NCBI GenBank assembly: GCA_913020115.1
Contig: CAJWBQ010000005.1
Location: 62,001 to 126,000, forward strand
DNA length: 64,000 nucleotides
DNA from: an uncultured Cellvibrionales bacterium
GTDB taxonomy: Bacteria; Pseudomonadota; Gammaproteobacteria; Pseudomonadales; Cellvibrionaceae
Reading direction: 5' to 3'
This document shows, in pieces, positions 35,329-45,329 of the stretch. The position numbers and the translations under genes are program-made. Under the pieces are notes generated by a model. The model worked only from the letters and a program-made list of their open reading frames with translations. It had not been told where the DNA came from and made no database searches. Within the stretch, counting starts at the first letter, position 1. Each line of letters opens with the position of its first letter.

Positions 35329-36591
35329 ATGAGTTTTGACTCCCTGGGCCTTTCCGCCCCCATTCTTGCCGCCGTAGCCGAGCAAGGTTACGAAACCCCG
35401 TCACCCATTCAGGCGCAAGCCATTCCGGCCGTTATTGAAGGTCGCGATGTTATGGCGGCGGCACAAACCGGCACGGGCAAAACAGCGGGCTTCACTCTGC
35501 CTTTGTTGGAGTTGCTGTCAAAAGGTGAGCGAGCGCCGTCTAACCAGGTGCGGGCATTGGTATTAACCCCCACACGGGAACTGGCTGCCCAGGTGGCCGA
35601 AAGTGTTGCCACTTACGGCAAAAATTTAAATTTGAATTCTACTGTCGTATTTGGCGGCGTAAAAATTAACCCGCAAATGATGAAACTGCGCCGCGGGGCC
35701 GATATTCTTGTGGCAACGCCGGGCCGATTGATGGACCTTTACAATCAAAGAGCGGTTCGTTTTGATAAATTAGAAGTGCTGATATTAGACGAAGCTGATC
35801 GTATGCTGGATATGGGTTTTATCCGGGATATTAAAAAAATCATTGCGCTGTTGCCGAAGAAGCGGCAAAACTTGATGTTCTCGGCCACCTTTTCGGACGA
35901 CATTCGCCAATTGGCAAAGGGCTTGGTTAACGACCCTGTTGAAATTTCTGTGACACCCCGCAACGCTGCCGCGACATCGGTTGAGCAGTTAGTTTGCCCT
36001 GTCGACAAAAACCAAAAGCCAGCCTTGCTGGCCAATTTGATTTGGGAAGGGAAGTGGGAGCAGGTGCTGGTATTCTCTCGAACCAAGCACGGCGCAAACA
36101 AACTCACTAAGTATTTAGAAAATAACGGCATTAAGGCGGCTGCTATTCACGGCAATAAAAGCCAGGGAGCGCGCACAAAGGCCTTAGCTGATTTTAAAGC
36201 GGGCTCGGTTCGTGCACTCGTGGCTACAGATATTGCAGCGCGGGGTTTGGATATTGAACAATTACCTCACGTGGTGAATTTCGATCTGCCTAACGTGTCA
36301 GAAGACTATGTTCACCGCATTGGTCGTACCGGCCGGGCAGGTGCAACAGGTGAAGCAGTTTCTTTGGTGAGTTCAGAAGAATTCAAATTACTTCAGGATA
36401 TTGAGCGCCTGATCAAGAAAATTTTACCACGTAAAATTGTTGAAGGTTTTGAGCCTGTTCACAAGTTACCGGAGTCACGCCTAAGTCAAAAGCCGGCCCG
36501 AGGTAATAGACCTAAAAGTCCGCGAATAGGGCATCGCGATGGCCAGCGCTCTGGAGAGAATTCTCGTGGTCACAGGCACGGTGGCCGCTAG
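35329..36591 (+). CDS. rhlE: DEAD-box ATP-dependent RNA helicase RhlE
   Basis: RNA unwinding in ribosome assembly and RNA turnover at low temperature. The 420-aa enzyme has the Q-motif ([19 protein letters not shown]), motif [10 protein letters not shown] near 50, motif II DEAD near 156, SAT and [10 protein letters not shown] near 325, and a basic Arg/Gly-rich C-terminal tail (RGHRHGGR) that binds RNA. ATG 35329 is the true start; the open frame extends upstream without a ribosome site. It ends 4 nt from the convergent EamA gene. Confidence 0.93.
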   Translation: MSFDSLGLSAPILAAVAEQGYETPSPIQAQAIPAVIEGRDVMAAAQTGTGKTAGFTLPLLELLSKGERAPSNQVRALVLTPTRELAAQVAESVATYGKNLNLNSTVVFGGVKINPQMMKLRRGADILVATPGRLMDLYNQRAVRFDKLEVLILDEADRMLDMGFIRDIKKIIALLPKKRQNLMFSATFSDDIRQLAKGLVNDPVEISVTPRNAAATSVEQLVCPVDKNQKPALLANLIWEGKWEQVLVFSRTKHGANKLTKYLENNGIKAAAIHGNKSQGARTKALADFKAGSVRALVATDIAARGLDIEQLPHVVNFDLPNVSEDYVHRIGRTGRAGATGEAVSLVSSEEFKLLQDIERLIKKILPRKIVEGFEPVHKLPESRLSQKPARGNRPKSPRIGHRDGQRSGENSRGHRHGGR

Positions 36592-36595
36592 TTTG

Positions 36596-37483
36596 TTAAG
36601 CGTGTTTTCTGAGCTTTAACTTCCTGCTTTTTAAAAATGGCATAACTGCTATTGTAATATTAGCGCCCACAATCATACTTGCTCCGGCAATCATGATGGG
36701 CGTGATTTCTTCGTCTAGAAAAACAAAACTCAACACCATGGCAATGGGAATGTAAAAATAGTAGGTGGTGCTGGTCACAACTGCGGGTAATTCTGTGCTC
36801 GCTTTTACCCAGAGAGTGTGGCCGATCAACGTGCATACAATGCCCATTGTCATCAGTGGCCACCAATCGCCACTGTTGCGAGGCCATTCAATCTGTGGCC
36901 AAAGCATAAGAAAGAATAGCCCCGCAAATGCAAATTGTCCCCAGCTGCGAGTCATTGTGGGAATGTGAGCCATTCGCTGATGGATAAGCGGCAGCATGGC
37001 ATACAGCAGCCCACTTAAAACACCCACAGTGAAGCCCCAGGTCGTTTCATTGCTGAAGTTGAGTTCTGGGGTTACCAGAATGCAGCCAGTGAAGCTGACG
37101 GCAACCGCACAACAATCTATGGGGGCCAGCTTGTGTCCCCCAAATGCCCAGCTAATGATTACTAAATGAATGCCGTAAGTGGATAGCGAAATGGCGCCTA
37201 GGGCGGCACTGGAGTTTTTGATCGCGTAGAAATAGGTCCACCAATGAGCGGCGAACATTAGCCCCACTAAAGCCATGCCCAGCCAATCTCGAGAACTTAA
37301 TCCCTTTAGCGTGCCTTTGACTAAGAGTATTGGAGTGAGAAATAACAGGGCTATGCCAATTCGAATGGCACCAATGGTGACTTCATTCGAAGCGACCGAC
37401 CTGACAAGAACGGGCACCAGTGACATGGCGAAGACAGCCGTAAGGGCTAAGGTAAATAAGCGAAAATTCAAGAGGCTATCCAA
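36596..37483 (-). CDS. EamA/DMT-superfamily transporter
   Basis: A 295-aa protein with ten predicted membrane helices in two five-helix EamA repeats, ending in a basic tail (KSRKLKLRKHA). Members export or import amino acids, metabolites or drugs; substrate unknown. It begins 202 nt before the serC start on the other strand and ends 4 nt from rhlE. Divergence from serC could hint at amino-acid traffic, but that is only positional. Confidence 0.85.
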   Translation of the reverse strand: MDSLLNFRLFTLALTAVFAMSLVPVLVRSVASNEVTIGAIRIGIALLFLTPILLVKGTLKGLSSRDWLGMALVGLMFAAHWWTYFYAIKNSSAALGAISLSTYGIHLVIISWAFGGHKLAPIDCCAVAVSFTGCILVTPELNFSNETTWGFTVGVLSGLLYAMLPLIHQRMAHIPTMTRSWGQFAFAGLFFLMLWPQIEWPRNSGDWWPLMTMGIVCTLIGHTLWVKASTELPAVVTSTTYYFYIPIAMVLSFVFLDEEITPIMIAGASMIVGANITIAVMPFLKSRKLKLRKHA

Positions 37484-37685
37484 AGCTAGTCAAAAGAGCG
37501 GGTAAAAAGAATCGTTGTGTTTGGGCCATCATTATAAAGACTTGTTCTCGCTTTGCCATATTTTGTAGCGATTAATAGACGCAATTTTCTTATTGGAAAC
37601 TGCGGGCCATTACGCTATGACCCGTTGGGTATTACTGGCATAATCACCCGCCCAAAATCCCAATTCCTGACTATCGAGATCGCTT

Positions 37686-38801
37686 ATGCAACCGAAAATT
37701 AAGCCCGCTAATCCTAATTTTTCATCTGGCCCTTGCAGCAAACGCCCCGGTTACGATGTGAGCAAACTCGACCTTGATACATTAGGGCGCTCTCATCGCT
37801 CCTCCATTGGTAAGGCGGCGCTTGAGCGCGCCTGCGTCGATACAGCGGCTTTACTCGGTTTACCTGAAGGCTATCGTGTGGGTGTTGTGCCGGCCTCAGA
37901 TACAGGAGCCGTTGAGATGGCGCTGTGGTCTATGCTGGGCGCACGTCCGGTTGATGTCGTATTTTGGGAGTCTTTTGGCCAGGGCTGGCTCACTGACATT
38001 AACAAGCAGCTGAAGCTAGACAATGTTACGGCCATTGAAGGTGAATACGGATTGCTTCCAGACTTGAGCAAAACGAACAGCGATCATGACATTGTGTTTA
38101 CTTGGAACGGTACAACCTCTGGCGTAAAAGTTAAAAATGCCGACTGGATTGCCGATGATCGCGCGGGCCTTACTATTTGTGATGCCACCTCAGCGGTGTT
38201 TGCCATGGAGCTGCCCTGGGAAAAGTTAGACGTGGTGACTTTTAGTTGGCAAAAAGTGCTAGGCGGAGAAGGCGCACACGGAATGCTGATTTTGAGCCCT
38301 CGCGCAGTGGAGCGTTTAGAGAGCTACACGCCTGCATGGCCACTGCCAAAAATTTTCCGTATGACAAAGGGCGGAAAATTGATTGAAGGTATCTTTAAAG
38401 GTGCGACCATTAACACTCCGTCAATGTTAGCGGTAGCTGATTACTTGGATGCGCTCGACTGGGTGAAAGATATGGGTGGCGTTGCTGCCGCTGTTGCCAA
38501 ATCGGAAGCTAACTTAGCCGTATTGACTCAGTTCGTAGCCGATAACGATTGGATTGATTTTCTCGCCCAAGACCCTGAGACCTGCTCAAACACCAGCGTG
38601 TGTTTCACCTTAAAGGCGACGCCTGAACAGGTAAAAGCCATGGTTAAGTTACTTGATCAAGCTGATGCAGCCTATGACATTGGCGCTTATCGTGATGCGC
38701 CTGCGGGCCTCCGTATTTGGTGTGGCGCCACTGTTGAGCAGGCTGACCTGGAAGCGCTACTGCCTTGGTTGAGCTGGGCATACGGCGAAGTAACAGCTTA
38801 A
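37686..38801 (+). CDS. serC: phosphoserine transaminase, alphaproteobacterial-type
   Basis: PLP enzyme converting 3-phosphohydroxypyruvate to phosphoserine. The 371-aa sequence has [13 protein letters not shown] near residue 12 and [15 protein letters not shown] near 194, where Lys is the PLP lysine. This matches the archaeal/alphaproteobacterial SerC group (TIGR01365 pattern) rather than the E. coli type. It forms an operon with serA (71 nt gap) and so covers the first two steps of serine synthesis. The substrate is consistent with this pairing. Confidence 0.9.
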   Translation: MQPKIKPANPNFSSGPCSKRPGYDVSKLDLDTLGRSHRSSIGKAALERACVDTAALLGLPEGYRVGVVPASDTGAVEMALWSMLGARPVDVVFWESFGQGWLTDINKQLKLDNVTAIEGEYGLLPDLSKTNSDHDIVFTWNGTTSGVKVKNADWIADDRAGLTICDATSAVFAMELPWEKLDVVTFSWQKVLGGEGAHGMLILSPRAVERLESYTPAWPLPKIFRMTKGGKLIEGIFKGATINTPSMLAVADYLDALDWVKDMGGVAAAVAKSEANLAVLTQFVADNDWIDFLAQDPETCSNTSVCFTLKATPEQVKAMVKLLDQADAAYDIGAYRDAPAGLRIWCGATVEQADLEALLPWLSWAYGEVTA

Positions 38802-38818
38802 CAAATAGTCATAAGTGC

Positions 38819-38844
38819 CCAAGCTGGCCAGAGTGGCCGCTTGG
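38819..38844 (+). terminator. hairpin between serC and serA
   Basis: Imperfect stem: CCAAGC and GGCCA pair with TGGCC and GCTTGG, with one bulged T and a GAG loop. The following bases are only weakly T-rich (TTTAAC), so it could attenuate serA or stabilise serC mRNA. Confidence 0.5.
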
Positions 38845-38872
38845 TTTAACAAGCAATTATTAAGGGTAAGAC

Positions 38873-40051
38873 ATGTTTAATATCAAAACCTATAATGCTA
38901 TTTCCATAAAAGGTCTAGAAAGGTTCTCTCGCGAACGCTATGAGGTGGCGAGTGAAATTGGCCATCCGCACGCCTTCTTGTTGCGCAGCCAAAAGCTTCA
39001 TGACGAAGCCATTCCAGAGACTTTGTTGGCGCTTGCTCGTGCAGGTGCCGGTGTAAACAACGTGCCCGTTGAAGACTTCAGTAAGAAAGGCATTGTGGTG
39101 TTTAATACTCCGGGCGCAAACGCCAACGCAGTAAAAGAGTTGGTATTGGCTGCACTGCTTTTGGGTTCTCGTGATATCAGTGGCGGCATGGCTTACGTGC
39201 AAACGCTCACGGAGATGAGTGACCCTGCAGAAATGTCGAAGTTGCTGGAAAAGGAAAAGAAGCGGTTTGCCGGTAATGAGCTGAAAGGTCGCACCTTGGG
39301 TGTGGTAGGTTTAGGCGCAATTGGTTCTATGGTTGCCGAGATGGCTCTCGCCTTAGGCATGAACGTATTAGGTTATGACCCTGCGTTGTCGGTTGATGCA
39401 GCATGGCGTTTGCCCAGCCAAGTTGAGCGCAAAGAAAACCTTCAAGCTCTGTTGGCCCACTCAGATTTTGTCAGCTTGCACGTGCCCGCCATTGCCCCCA
39501 CTCGCCACATGATTAACGATGAGAGTTTGGCAGCGGCAAAAGAAGGCATGGTCTTAGTTAACTTTGCTCGTGATGCCATTGTTGACCCCGAAGCTATTGT
39601 TCGAAGCTTAGAAGGTGGAAACTTGGCGCAATACATTTGTGATTTCCCAGAACCTTGCCTGTTAAATCGTAAAGACGTTATTGCAATGCCGCACATTGGT
39701 GCGAGCACAGCGGAAGCCGAAGAAAATTGTGCGGTGATGGCGGCAGATCAACTGATGGATTTTCTCGAGAATGGCAACATTAAAAATTCTGTGAATTTCC
39801 CGCCGGTTAATATGCCTCGCGCAAACGGTGGCAGCTGCCGCATTACCTTTTGCAACGACAACGTTTCTGGTGTGCTTGGTAATGTACTGTCGCTGCTGGC
39901 TGAAAATAAGGTTAACGTTATCGACATGGTGAACAAAAGTCGTGGCGATTTGGCCTATAACATTATTGATGTTGAAAGTTGCCCAATGGACGCGGTGTTA
40001 GAAGCTCTCTGTAAAGTTGAGCATGTAATTAATGCCCGAGTATTGAAGTAA
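38873..40051 (+). CDS. serA: D-3-phosphoglycerate dehydrogenase with ACT domain
   Basis: First step of serine synthesis, NAD-dependent. 392 aa: substrate domain, Rossmann loop GVVGLGAIGSMV near 143, catalytic region MPHIGASTAEAEENCA near 272 and a C-terminal ACT domain (about 320-392, ending in ACT folding pattern NVSGVLGNVLSLLAENKVNVIDM near 336) that should sense serine. Shorter than some PGDHs because no intervening domain is present. Follows serC. No serB is in the window. Confidence 0.92.
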   Translation: MFNIKTYNAISIKGLERFSRERYEVASEIGHPHAFLLRSQKLHDEAIPETLLALARAGAGVNNVPVEDFSKKGIVVFNTPGANANAVKELVLAALLLGSRDISGGMAYVQTLTEMSDPAEMSKLLEKEKKRFAGNELKGRTLGVVGLGAIGSMVAEMALALGMNVLGYDPALSVDAAWRLPSQVERKENLQALLAHSDFVSLHVPAIAPTRHMINDESLAAAKEGMVLVNFARDAIVDPEAIVRSLEGGNLAQYICDFPEPCLLNRKDVIAMPHIGASTAEAEENCAVMAADQLMDFLENGNIKNSVNFPPVNMPRANGGSCRITFCNDNVSGVLGNVLSLLAENKVNVIDMVNKSRGDLAYNIIDVESCPMDAVLEALCKVEHVINARVLK

Positions 40052-40061
40052 TTGGTTAAAA

Positions 40062-40091
40062 TTGGTGTGGCCCCTTGCGGCGCCACACCAA
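40062..40091. terminator. bidirectional terminator between serA and MDR gene
   Basis: Perfect 10-bp stem TTGGTGTGGC / GCCACACCAA, 10-nt loop. On the minus strand a T-rich run (ATTTTAACC) follows, so it serves the MDR gene best; serA also ends here. Confidence 0.75.
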
Positions 40092-40114
40092 GGTCAAATA
40101 AATAAAGCCTCTAA

Positions 40115-41245
40115 TTAAAGATCTTTATTTGGGCACATTAAGTATTTCTCACCGGTAGTTTTCAAATTGTATTGCTTGGCAGTGTCGGCGTTCAAAGCCT
40201 CGGCCAGCGATAACTCTTGAGTGTAGTGACTTGCAAAAGTTGTTTTCAGTTCACGCGCTACACGTCCTCGTAGTTCATTGCCTTTTTCGGCGCCAACTTT
40301 GGCTAAGAACAAAGGTAACAACCAACCACCAACACCCCAGGCCATGCCGTAAGCGCGGTTGAGTACAGTTGGGGATACGTCTAAGCCGCCGTAGAGATAA
40401 ACTTGCTTATGGTGTGTTGAACCGTAAACGCTGTAGTCAGCGGGAGTGCGGGCTGCAGCCTGTTCCATAGCGGTTAAAATCTGGCTAGCCAATTGTCCGC
40501 CGCCTGTGGCGTCAAAAGCAATGGTGGCGCCAGTGGCAAAGATGGCGTCAGTTAGGTCGGCCATAAAGGTTTCGCTGCTGCTGTTGCATATGTACTTGGC
40601 ACCCAGCGCGCTAAGGATATCAGCTTGCTCCTGTTTGCGAACAATGTTCACCAGCTCAACGCCATCGGCGATACAGATCTTATTGAGCATTTGCCCCAAG
40701 TTTGAAGCCGCCGCGGTGTGTACTAGGGCCTTGTGGCCTTCCATCTTCATGGTTTCAACCATGCCTAGCGAGGTCAGGGGGTTAACGAAGCAAGAGGCGC
40801 CTTCTTTAGCGGTAGTGCCTTCGAGCAGTGGCATACACATAGCCGCAGGCATTGAGCGAAATTGGGTGTACATTGAACCGCCAAAGATCGCAACGGTTTT
40901 GCCCATCAAAGCTTGTGCTTCAGGGTCACTGCCCGCCGCGACAACCACACCAGCGCCTTCATTACCTACTGTAAGCGCTTGGCCAACACGGGCGCCAAAG
41001 CGAGCCATTAATGCCGGTGCAACTGGTGCCGACAGGGTGGTGCTCGCGCCTTCGCCTGTTGAGCTTGCAGCACTGATGTCGGCAGGCCCAAATAAGACGC
41101 CAAGATCAGATGGATTTATGGGGGCGGCTTCTACGCGAACCACAACTTCATGTTCCTTAGGTGTGGGTACGTCCAGTTCGGCTAGAGCCACTTGAAGTGT
41201 TCCGTTTTCTAATAGCGTTGATTGCATTTGCAGGCCGGTGGCCAT
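40115..41245 (-). CDS. MDR-family zinc-independent quinone/alcohol oxidoreductase
   Basis: Medium-chain dehydrogenase/reductase, 376 aa. N-terminal GroES-like region with APINPSDLGVLFG near 52, VGNEGAGVVVAAG near 94, and a Rossmann segment KALVHTAAASNLGQM near 171. The structural and catalytic zinc cysteines of alcohol dehydrogenases are not apparent, fitting quinone oxidoreductase or enoyl-reductase types. Start 41245 has GGAG 7 nt upstream. Natural substrate unknown. It is a single gene with a terminator behind it. Confidence 0.85.
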   Translation of the reverse strand: MATGLQMQSTLLENGTLQVALAELDVPTPKEHEVVVRVEAAPINPSDLGVLFGPADISAASSTGEGASTTLSAPVAPALMARFGARVGQALTVGNEGAGVVVAAGSDPEAQALMGKTVAIFGGSMYTQFRSMPAAMCMPLLEGTTAKEGASCFVNPLTSLGMVETMKMEGHKALVHTAAASNLGQMLNKICIADGVELVNIVRKQEQADILSALGAKYICNSSSETFMADLTDAIFATGATIAFDATGGGQLASQILTAMEQAAARTPADYSVYGSTHHKQVYLYGGLDVSPTVLNRAYGMAWGVGGWLLPLFLAKVGAEKGNELRGRVARELKTTFASHYTQELSLAEALNADTAKQYNLKTTGEKYLMCPNKDL

Positions 41246-41342
41246 AGGGTGTCTCCAAAATTTTGTGGGTGAGTTTGCGAACAGAGTAAACTCATTTGCA
41301 GGAATGTTCTACGACAAATTGCGGGTGAAAAAAGAAAGTAAA

Positions 41343-41384
41343 ATACTCTGCCGGCCTTCATCACCGCAGTGAATGGCAGGGTAT
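41343..41384 (-). terminator. terminator of ABC exporter
   Basis: Ten-base-pair stem with one G:T pair (41343-41352 with 41375-41384) around a 22-nt loop that has its own short pairing. On the minus strand it is followed by a T-rich tract (ATTTTACTTTCTTTTTT). It lies about 130 nt past the ABC exporter stop. Confidence 0.65.
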
Positions 41385-41515
41385 TAGCTGTGTGATTGAA
41401 GGCTGTTAGTTTACGCGGAAGCTGGGGCGCATCTGAAAGTGGCTAGCTCTGGTAGCCGTAGATGAGTATTGAGAGCTGACCTCGAGGCCACTGTGATTTT
41501 TTCGTAACTCTAAGT

Positions 41516-43423
41516 TTAATCTTCACCCAAAAACCCACCAGACTGATGTGCCCACAAATTGGCATATACGCCATTTTGAGCCAGCAGTTCCTTGTGGCTG
41601 CCTTGTTCAATTATTTGCCCCTCGTCTAAGACAATTAAGCGATCCATTGCGGCAATGGTAGACAGTCGATGAGCAATAGCTATCACGGTTTTACCTGACA
41701 TGAGTTTATACAAATTTTCCTGAATGCCAGCTTCCACTTCTGAATCTAGCGCAGAGGTCGCTTCGTCGAGAATTAAAATCGGGGCGTCTTTCAGCAAAAC
41801 CCGTGCAATGGCGACTCGCTGCCGTTGGCCACCCGAGAGTTTCACTCCGCGTTCACCAACCTTGGCATCGTAGCCGTGCTTGCCATCGTCATCACTTAAG
41901 GTCTGAATGAATTCGTGCGCTTGAGCCGCACGAGTGGCGTTTAGCATTTGGTCTTCGTTAGCGTTGGGTCGACCAAACAAAATATTTTCCCGCACGGATC
42001 GATGAAGCAAAGAGGTGTCTTGCGTTACCACGCCGATATGAGCCCGAAGGCTGTCCTGGTTTACGGCGCAAATGTTTTGGCCATCAATAGTGATCTTGCC
42101 TGATTGAATGTCGTAGAAGCGTAATAGCAAATTTACTAGGGAAGACTTGCCAGCACCCGATCGGCCTACAATGCCCACTTTTTCTCCAGAGCCAATGTTC
42201 AGATCTAAGCGATTAAATACTTTTTCGCCCTTATTGCTCTGTGTGTCGTATGTGAAATCGACTTGCTCAAAAATGATTTCGCCTTTACTCACATGAAGTG
42301 CTTCAGCACCTTCGCTGTCCCTTATGGTATGAGGCAGGGCGATAGTATTTATACCATCTTGCACGGTGCCGATGTTTTCAAAAAGTTTACCAACTTCCCA
42401 CATTATCCAGTGTGACATTCCAGTCAGTCGGATGGCTAAGCTCATGGCAATAGCAATGGCGCCAGGACTGATAGCGCTATGGGTCCATAGGTAGATGCCG
42501 AGCCCACCGGTAACAAATACTAAGAGCATGTTGATAACCCAGAGCGCGGAATTTAGTAGAGTAACTAAGCGCATCTGTGGGTGCACGGTTTCCAGAAATT
42601 CGCTCATGCCTTCTTTGACATAATTCGATTCACGGCGGGAGTGTGAAAATAGCTTTAAGGTCATGATATTAGAATAGCTATCTACGATGCGCCCCGTCAT
42701 CATTGAGCGAGCATCGGCTTGTCGCGTGGAAATACTTTTTAGGCGAGGCAGGAAGTACTTGAGTAGGAGGATATAAACCACCAGCCACACTAGCACCGGC
42801 AGTGTCAGCCGAAGGTCGGCACTGGCGACCAAAATAACGGAGGTCACCATATAAATGGTGACAAATAACATTACCTCTAGAAGGGTCATCACGGTTTCTC
42901 GCACCGCAAGTGCCGTTTGCATTACCTTGGTGGCAATTCGGCCGCTGAATTCGTTTTGAAAAAAGCTGTAGCTTTGGTCTAGTACGTAACGGTGCGATAG
43001 CCAGCGCACCGACATGGGAAAATTGGCCACTAGTGTTTGATGTACTACGAGTGATTGCAGCGTGACCGCTATGGGCATAAACAGCAGCACAAAAATGGAC
43101 ATGCCCAATAACATTGGCCACTGATCAAGAAAAAAAGTGGCGGGGTCGCTGGTGGCTAACCAATCAACAATTTTTCCCAGGATGGCGTAGAGTAAAGCTT
43201 CGCCTACTGCTGTGCAGGCGGTGAGAATCCCTAGGAGTACTAAGTGCTTCTCTAGGCCTAAGGTGTAGTGTCGGCAGAACTCATACAGGCCTTTGGGGGG
43301 CTGCGCGGGAGATTTCGGAGGAAATGGGTCAATTTGTTGTTCAAAGTAAGAGAACATCTTGGCAAGCTGTGTTGAAAACATTATCGCGTAAGCTCGTGTC
43401 TGGTTAAGAGCAGATATTAGCAC
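41516..43423 (-). CDS. ABC exporter, MsbA-like fused TMD-NBD
   Basis: 635 aa. Six-helix transmembrane domain (about 60-345), then the ATPase: Walker A VGRSGAGKSSLVNLL near 430, Q-loop TQDTSLLHRSV, signature LSGGQRQRVAIARV near 544, Walker B ILILDEATSALD and H-loop IAHRLSTIAAMDR. Full ABC exporter half with normal motifs, probably lipid- or drug-export type. GTG at 43423 with AAGGAG upstream is the best start, though ATG codons at 43381 and 43357 exist. Divergent from the rhomboid gene (44 nt). Confidence 0.88.
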   Translation of the reverse strand: MLISALNQTRAYAIMFSTQLAKMFSYFEQQIDPFPPKSPAQPPKGLYEFCRHYTLGLEKHLVLLGILTACTAVGEALLYAILGKIVDWLATSDPATFFLDQWPMLLGMSIFVLLFMPIAVTLQSLVVHQTLVANFPMSVRWLSHRYVLDQSYSFFQNEFSGRIATKVMQTALAVRETVMTLLEVMLFVTIYMVTSVILVASADLRLTLPVLVWLVVYILLLKYFLPRLKSISTRQADARSMMTGRIVDSYSNIMTLKLFSHSRRESNYVKEGMSEFLETVHPQMRLVTLLNSALWVINMLLVFVTGGLGIYLWTHSAISPGAIAIAMSLAIRLTGMSHWIMWEVGKLFENIGTVQDGINTIALPHTIRDSEGAEALHVSKGEIIFEQVDFTYDTQSNKGEKVFNRLDLNIGSGEKVGIVGRSGAGKSSLVNLLLRFYDIQSGKITIDGQNICAVNQDSLRAHIGVVTQDTSLLHRSVRENILFGRPNANEDQMLNATRAAQAHEFIQTLSDDDGKHGYDAKVGERGVKLSGGQRQRVAIARVLLKDAPILILDEATSALDSEVEAGIQENLYKLMSGKTVIAIAHRLSTIAAMDRLIVLDEGQIIEQGSHKELLAQNGVYANLWAHQSGGFLGED

Positions 43424-43467
43424 GCTTCTCCTTTAAATTTGTGACCAGCACCCACATGTAAGGGTTT

Positions 43468-44127
43468 ATGGTAAAAGATTCTCGTTTATACAATAGTATT
43501 CGCATTACGGCATTGTTTGTGGCGCTTCTTTGGCTGATCAAGATTGGCGAGTTTTTGTCAGGTGTGTCGCTGCATGCTTTTGGGGTTTATCCCCGCGAGC
43601 TAAGCCATCTTAGTGGCATTCTCTCTGCACCCATAATTCACGGTTCATTCAGTCACTTAATTTCCAATAGCTTACCGTTGTTGTTGCTGGGTAGCGCCTT
43701 GCTGTATGGCTACCCGCGTGCGCGTTATCTGTCTCTGCTTATTATCTGGCTGGTGTCTGGTCTCGGTGTGTGGTTTTTTGCTCGCGAGAGTTTTCATTTT
43801 GGCGCTAGCGGCCTTACCCATGGCATGTTCTTCTTTTTGTTTTTGAGCGGAATATTGCGACGCGACAAGCGTTCTATTGCACTGTTGATGATTGCGTTTT
43901 TTATGTACGGCGGCATGCTCTTGTCGGTCTTCCCCAGTGAGCCAGATATTTCCTTTGAGTATCATGGTTTTGGTGCTCTGGGTGGTCTGCTCAGCGCCTA
44001 TTTGTTTAGGTCCTGGGATCTTCCCCCTGCGCGTCGTTATTCTTGGGACATTGAAACGGAGACAGATGACAATGTGGCCATAGGCGATGCCTGGAAAATT
44101 GATGAAAAGGATAAGCCTGAGTACTGA
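43468..44127 (+). CDS. rhomboid-family intramembrane serine protease
   Basis: 219 aa with six predicted helices. Catalytic Ser114 in GASG, catalytic His166 in EYHGFGALGG, and the oxyanion pair His63/Asn67 (HGSFSHLISN) are all present, so it should be active. These proteases cut near the outer end of substrate helices in the inner membrane. A soluble C-terminal tail of about 35 residues is acidic. No obvious substrate gene nearby. Confidence 0.87.
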   Translation: MVKDSRLYNSIRITALFVALLWLIKIGEFLSGVSLHAFGVYPRELSHLSGILSAPIIHGSFSHLISNSLPLLLLGSALLYGYPRARYLSLLIIWLVSGLGVWFFARESFHFGASGLTHGMFFFLFLSGILRRDKRSIALLMIAFFMYGGMLLSVFPSEPDISFEYHGFGALGGLLSAYLFRSWDLPPARRYSWDIETETDDNVAIGDAWKIDEKDKPEY

Positions 44128-44195
44128 ACCCGCTGTCGCTAAGTGTTATCCTCTGTCTCCTTCAAATTGTCACCCTTCAATAAGAGAGTTTTACT

Positions 44196-45329
44196 ATGCC
44201 TGGATTGTTACCCGATGTTGATCCCAATGGGCTGCTGGAATATTCGGTGGTGTTTACCGACCGCTCACTAAACCATATGTCTCAGTCCTTTCAAGGGGCA
44301 ATGAATGATATTTCTACCACTCTGAAGCAGGTTTATGCTGCTCAAGCAGTGGCGGTTGTGCCAGGTGGGGGTACTTACGGGATGGAGGCTGTGGCCCGTC
44401 AATTTGCGACGAATCAAAAGTGTTTGATCATTCGCAATGGTTGGTTCAGTTTTCGCTGGAGTCAGATTTTGGAGGCGGGTGATATTGCCTCTGAGTCGAT
44501 CGTTATGGAAGCCCAGCCAATCAGTGCAGGCTCGGCGGTTTCTTTTGCGCCGGCGGCCATTGAGGACGTTGTGGCGCGAATTAAAGCTGAGAAGCCCAAT
44601 TTGGTTTTTGCGCCCCATGTAGAGACGGCTTCGGGCATGTTGCTACCTGATGATTATTTGCGTGCGGTGGCCGATGCGGTGCACTCGGTGGGCGGAATGT
44701 TTGTTCTGGATTGTATTGCTTCTGGAACACTCTGGGTGGATATGAAAGCCTGCGGCGTTGATATTCTTATTAGTGCGCCTCAGAAGGGCTGGAGTGCTTC
44801 GCCTTGTGCTGCTCTGGTGATGCTGGGCGAGACGGCCCGTGAGCGCATTGAGCACACTACAAGCACGAGTTTTGCCTGCGATTTGCGTAAGTGGCTGCAA
44901 ATTATGGAGGCTTATGAGAACGGTGGGCACGCTTACCATGCAACTATGCCTACTGATGCTCTGATGGTGTTCCGAGATACGATGAAGGAAACTGAGGCCT
45001 ACGGGTTTGAGAAGGTTCGGGAGGAGGCGCTTGAGCTGGGTGGACGGGTACGTGAGCTGCTGGTTGCCCGCGGTTTTGTGAGTGTGGCGGCACCGGGGTT
45101 TCAGGCGCCGGGGGTTGTGGTGAGTTATACGAACGATGGCGGGTTTAAGTCTGGGGCTAAGTTTGTGGCCCAAGGGATGCAAATTGCGGCTGGGGTGCCT
45201 CTGCAATGTAATGAACCTGAGGATTTTCAGACGTTTAGGTTGGGGCTGTTTGGGCTGGATAAGTTGCATAATGTTGAGCGGACTTTGGCGCATTTGACGA
45301 AGGCTTTGGATGGGATTGCTGAGGGATAG
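44196..45329 (+). CDS. class V aminotransferase
   Basis: PLP-dependent fold type I, 377 aa, of the alanine-glyoxylate/serine-pyruvate aminotransferase group. GGGTYGMEAVARQF near residue 67 marks the phosphate region, and DILISAPQKGW near 190 contains the PLP Lys. The actual amino donor/acceptor is unknown. Codon use shifts toward G- and T-rich triplets in the last third, the same bias as the next two genes. Followed by the inverted-repeat intergenic. Confidence 0.85.
   Translation: MPGLLPDVDPNGLLEYSVVFTDRSLNHMSQSFQGAMNDISTTLKQVYAAQAVAVVPGGGTYGMEAVARQFATNQKCLIIRNGWFSFRWSQILEAGDIASESIVMEAQPISAGSAVSFAPAAIEDVVARIKAEKPNLVFAPHVETASGMLLPDDYLRAVADAVHSVGGMFVLDCIASGTLWVDMKACGVDILISAPQKGWSASPCAALVMLGETARERIEHTTSTSFACDLRKWLQIMEAYENGGHAYHATMPTDALMVFRDTMKETEAYGFEKVREEALELGGRVRELLVARGFVSVAAPGFQAPGVVVSYTNDGGFKSGAKFVAQGMQIAAGVPLQCNEPEDFQTFRLGLFGLDKLHNVERTLAHLTKALDGIAEG

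Noticed and set aside
40446..41195. 249-aa plus-strand open frame
   Set aside because: Antisense shadow of the MDR gene with low-complexity Ala/Ser content.
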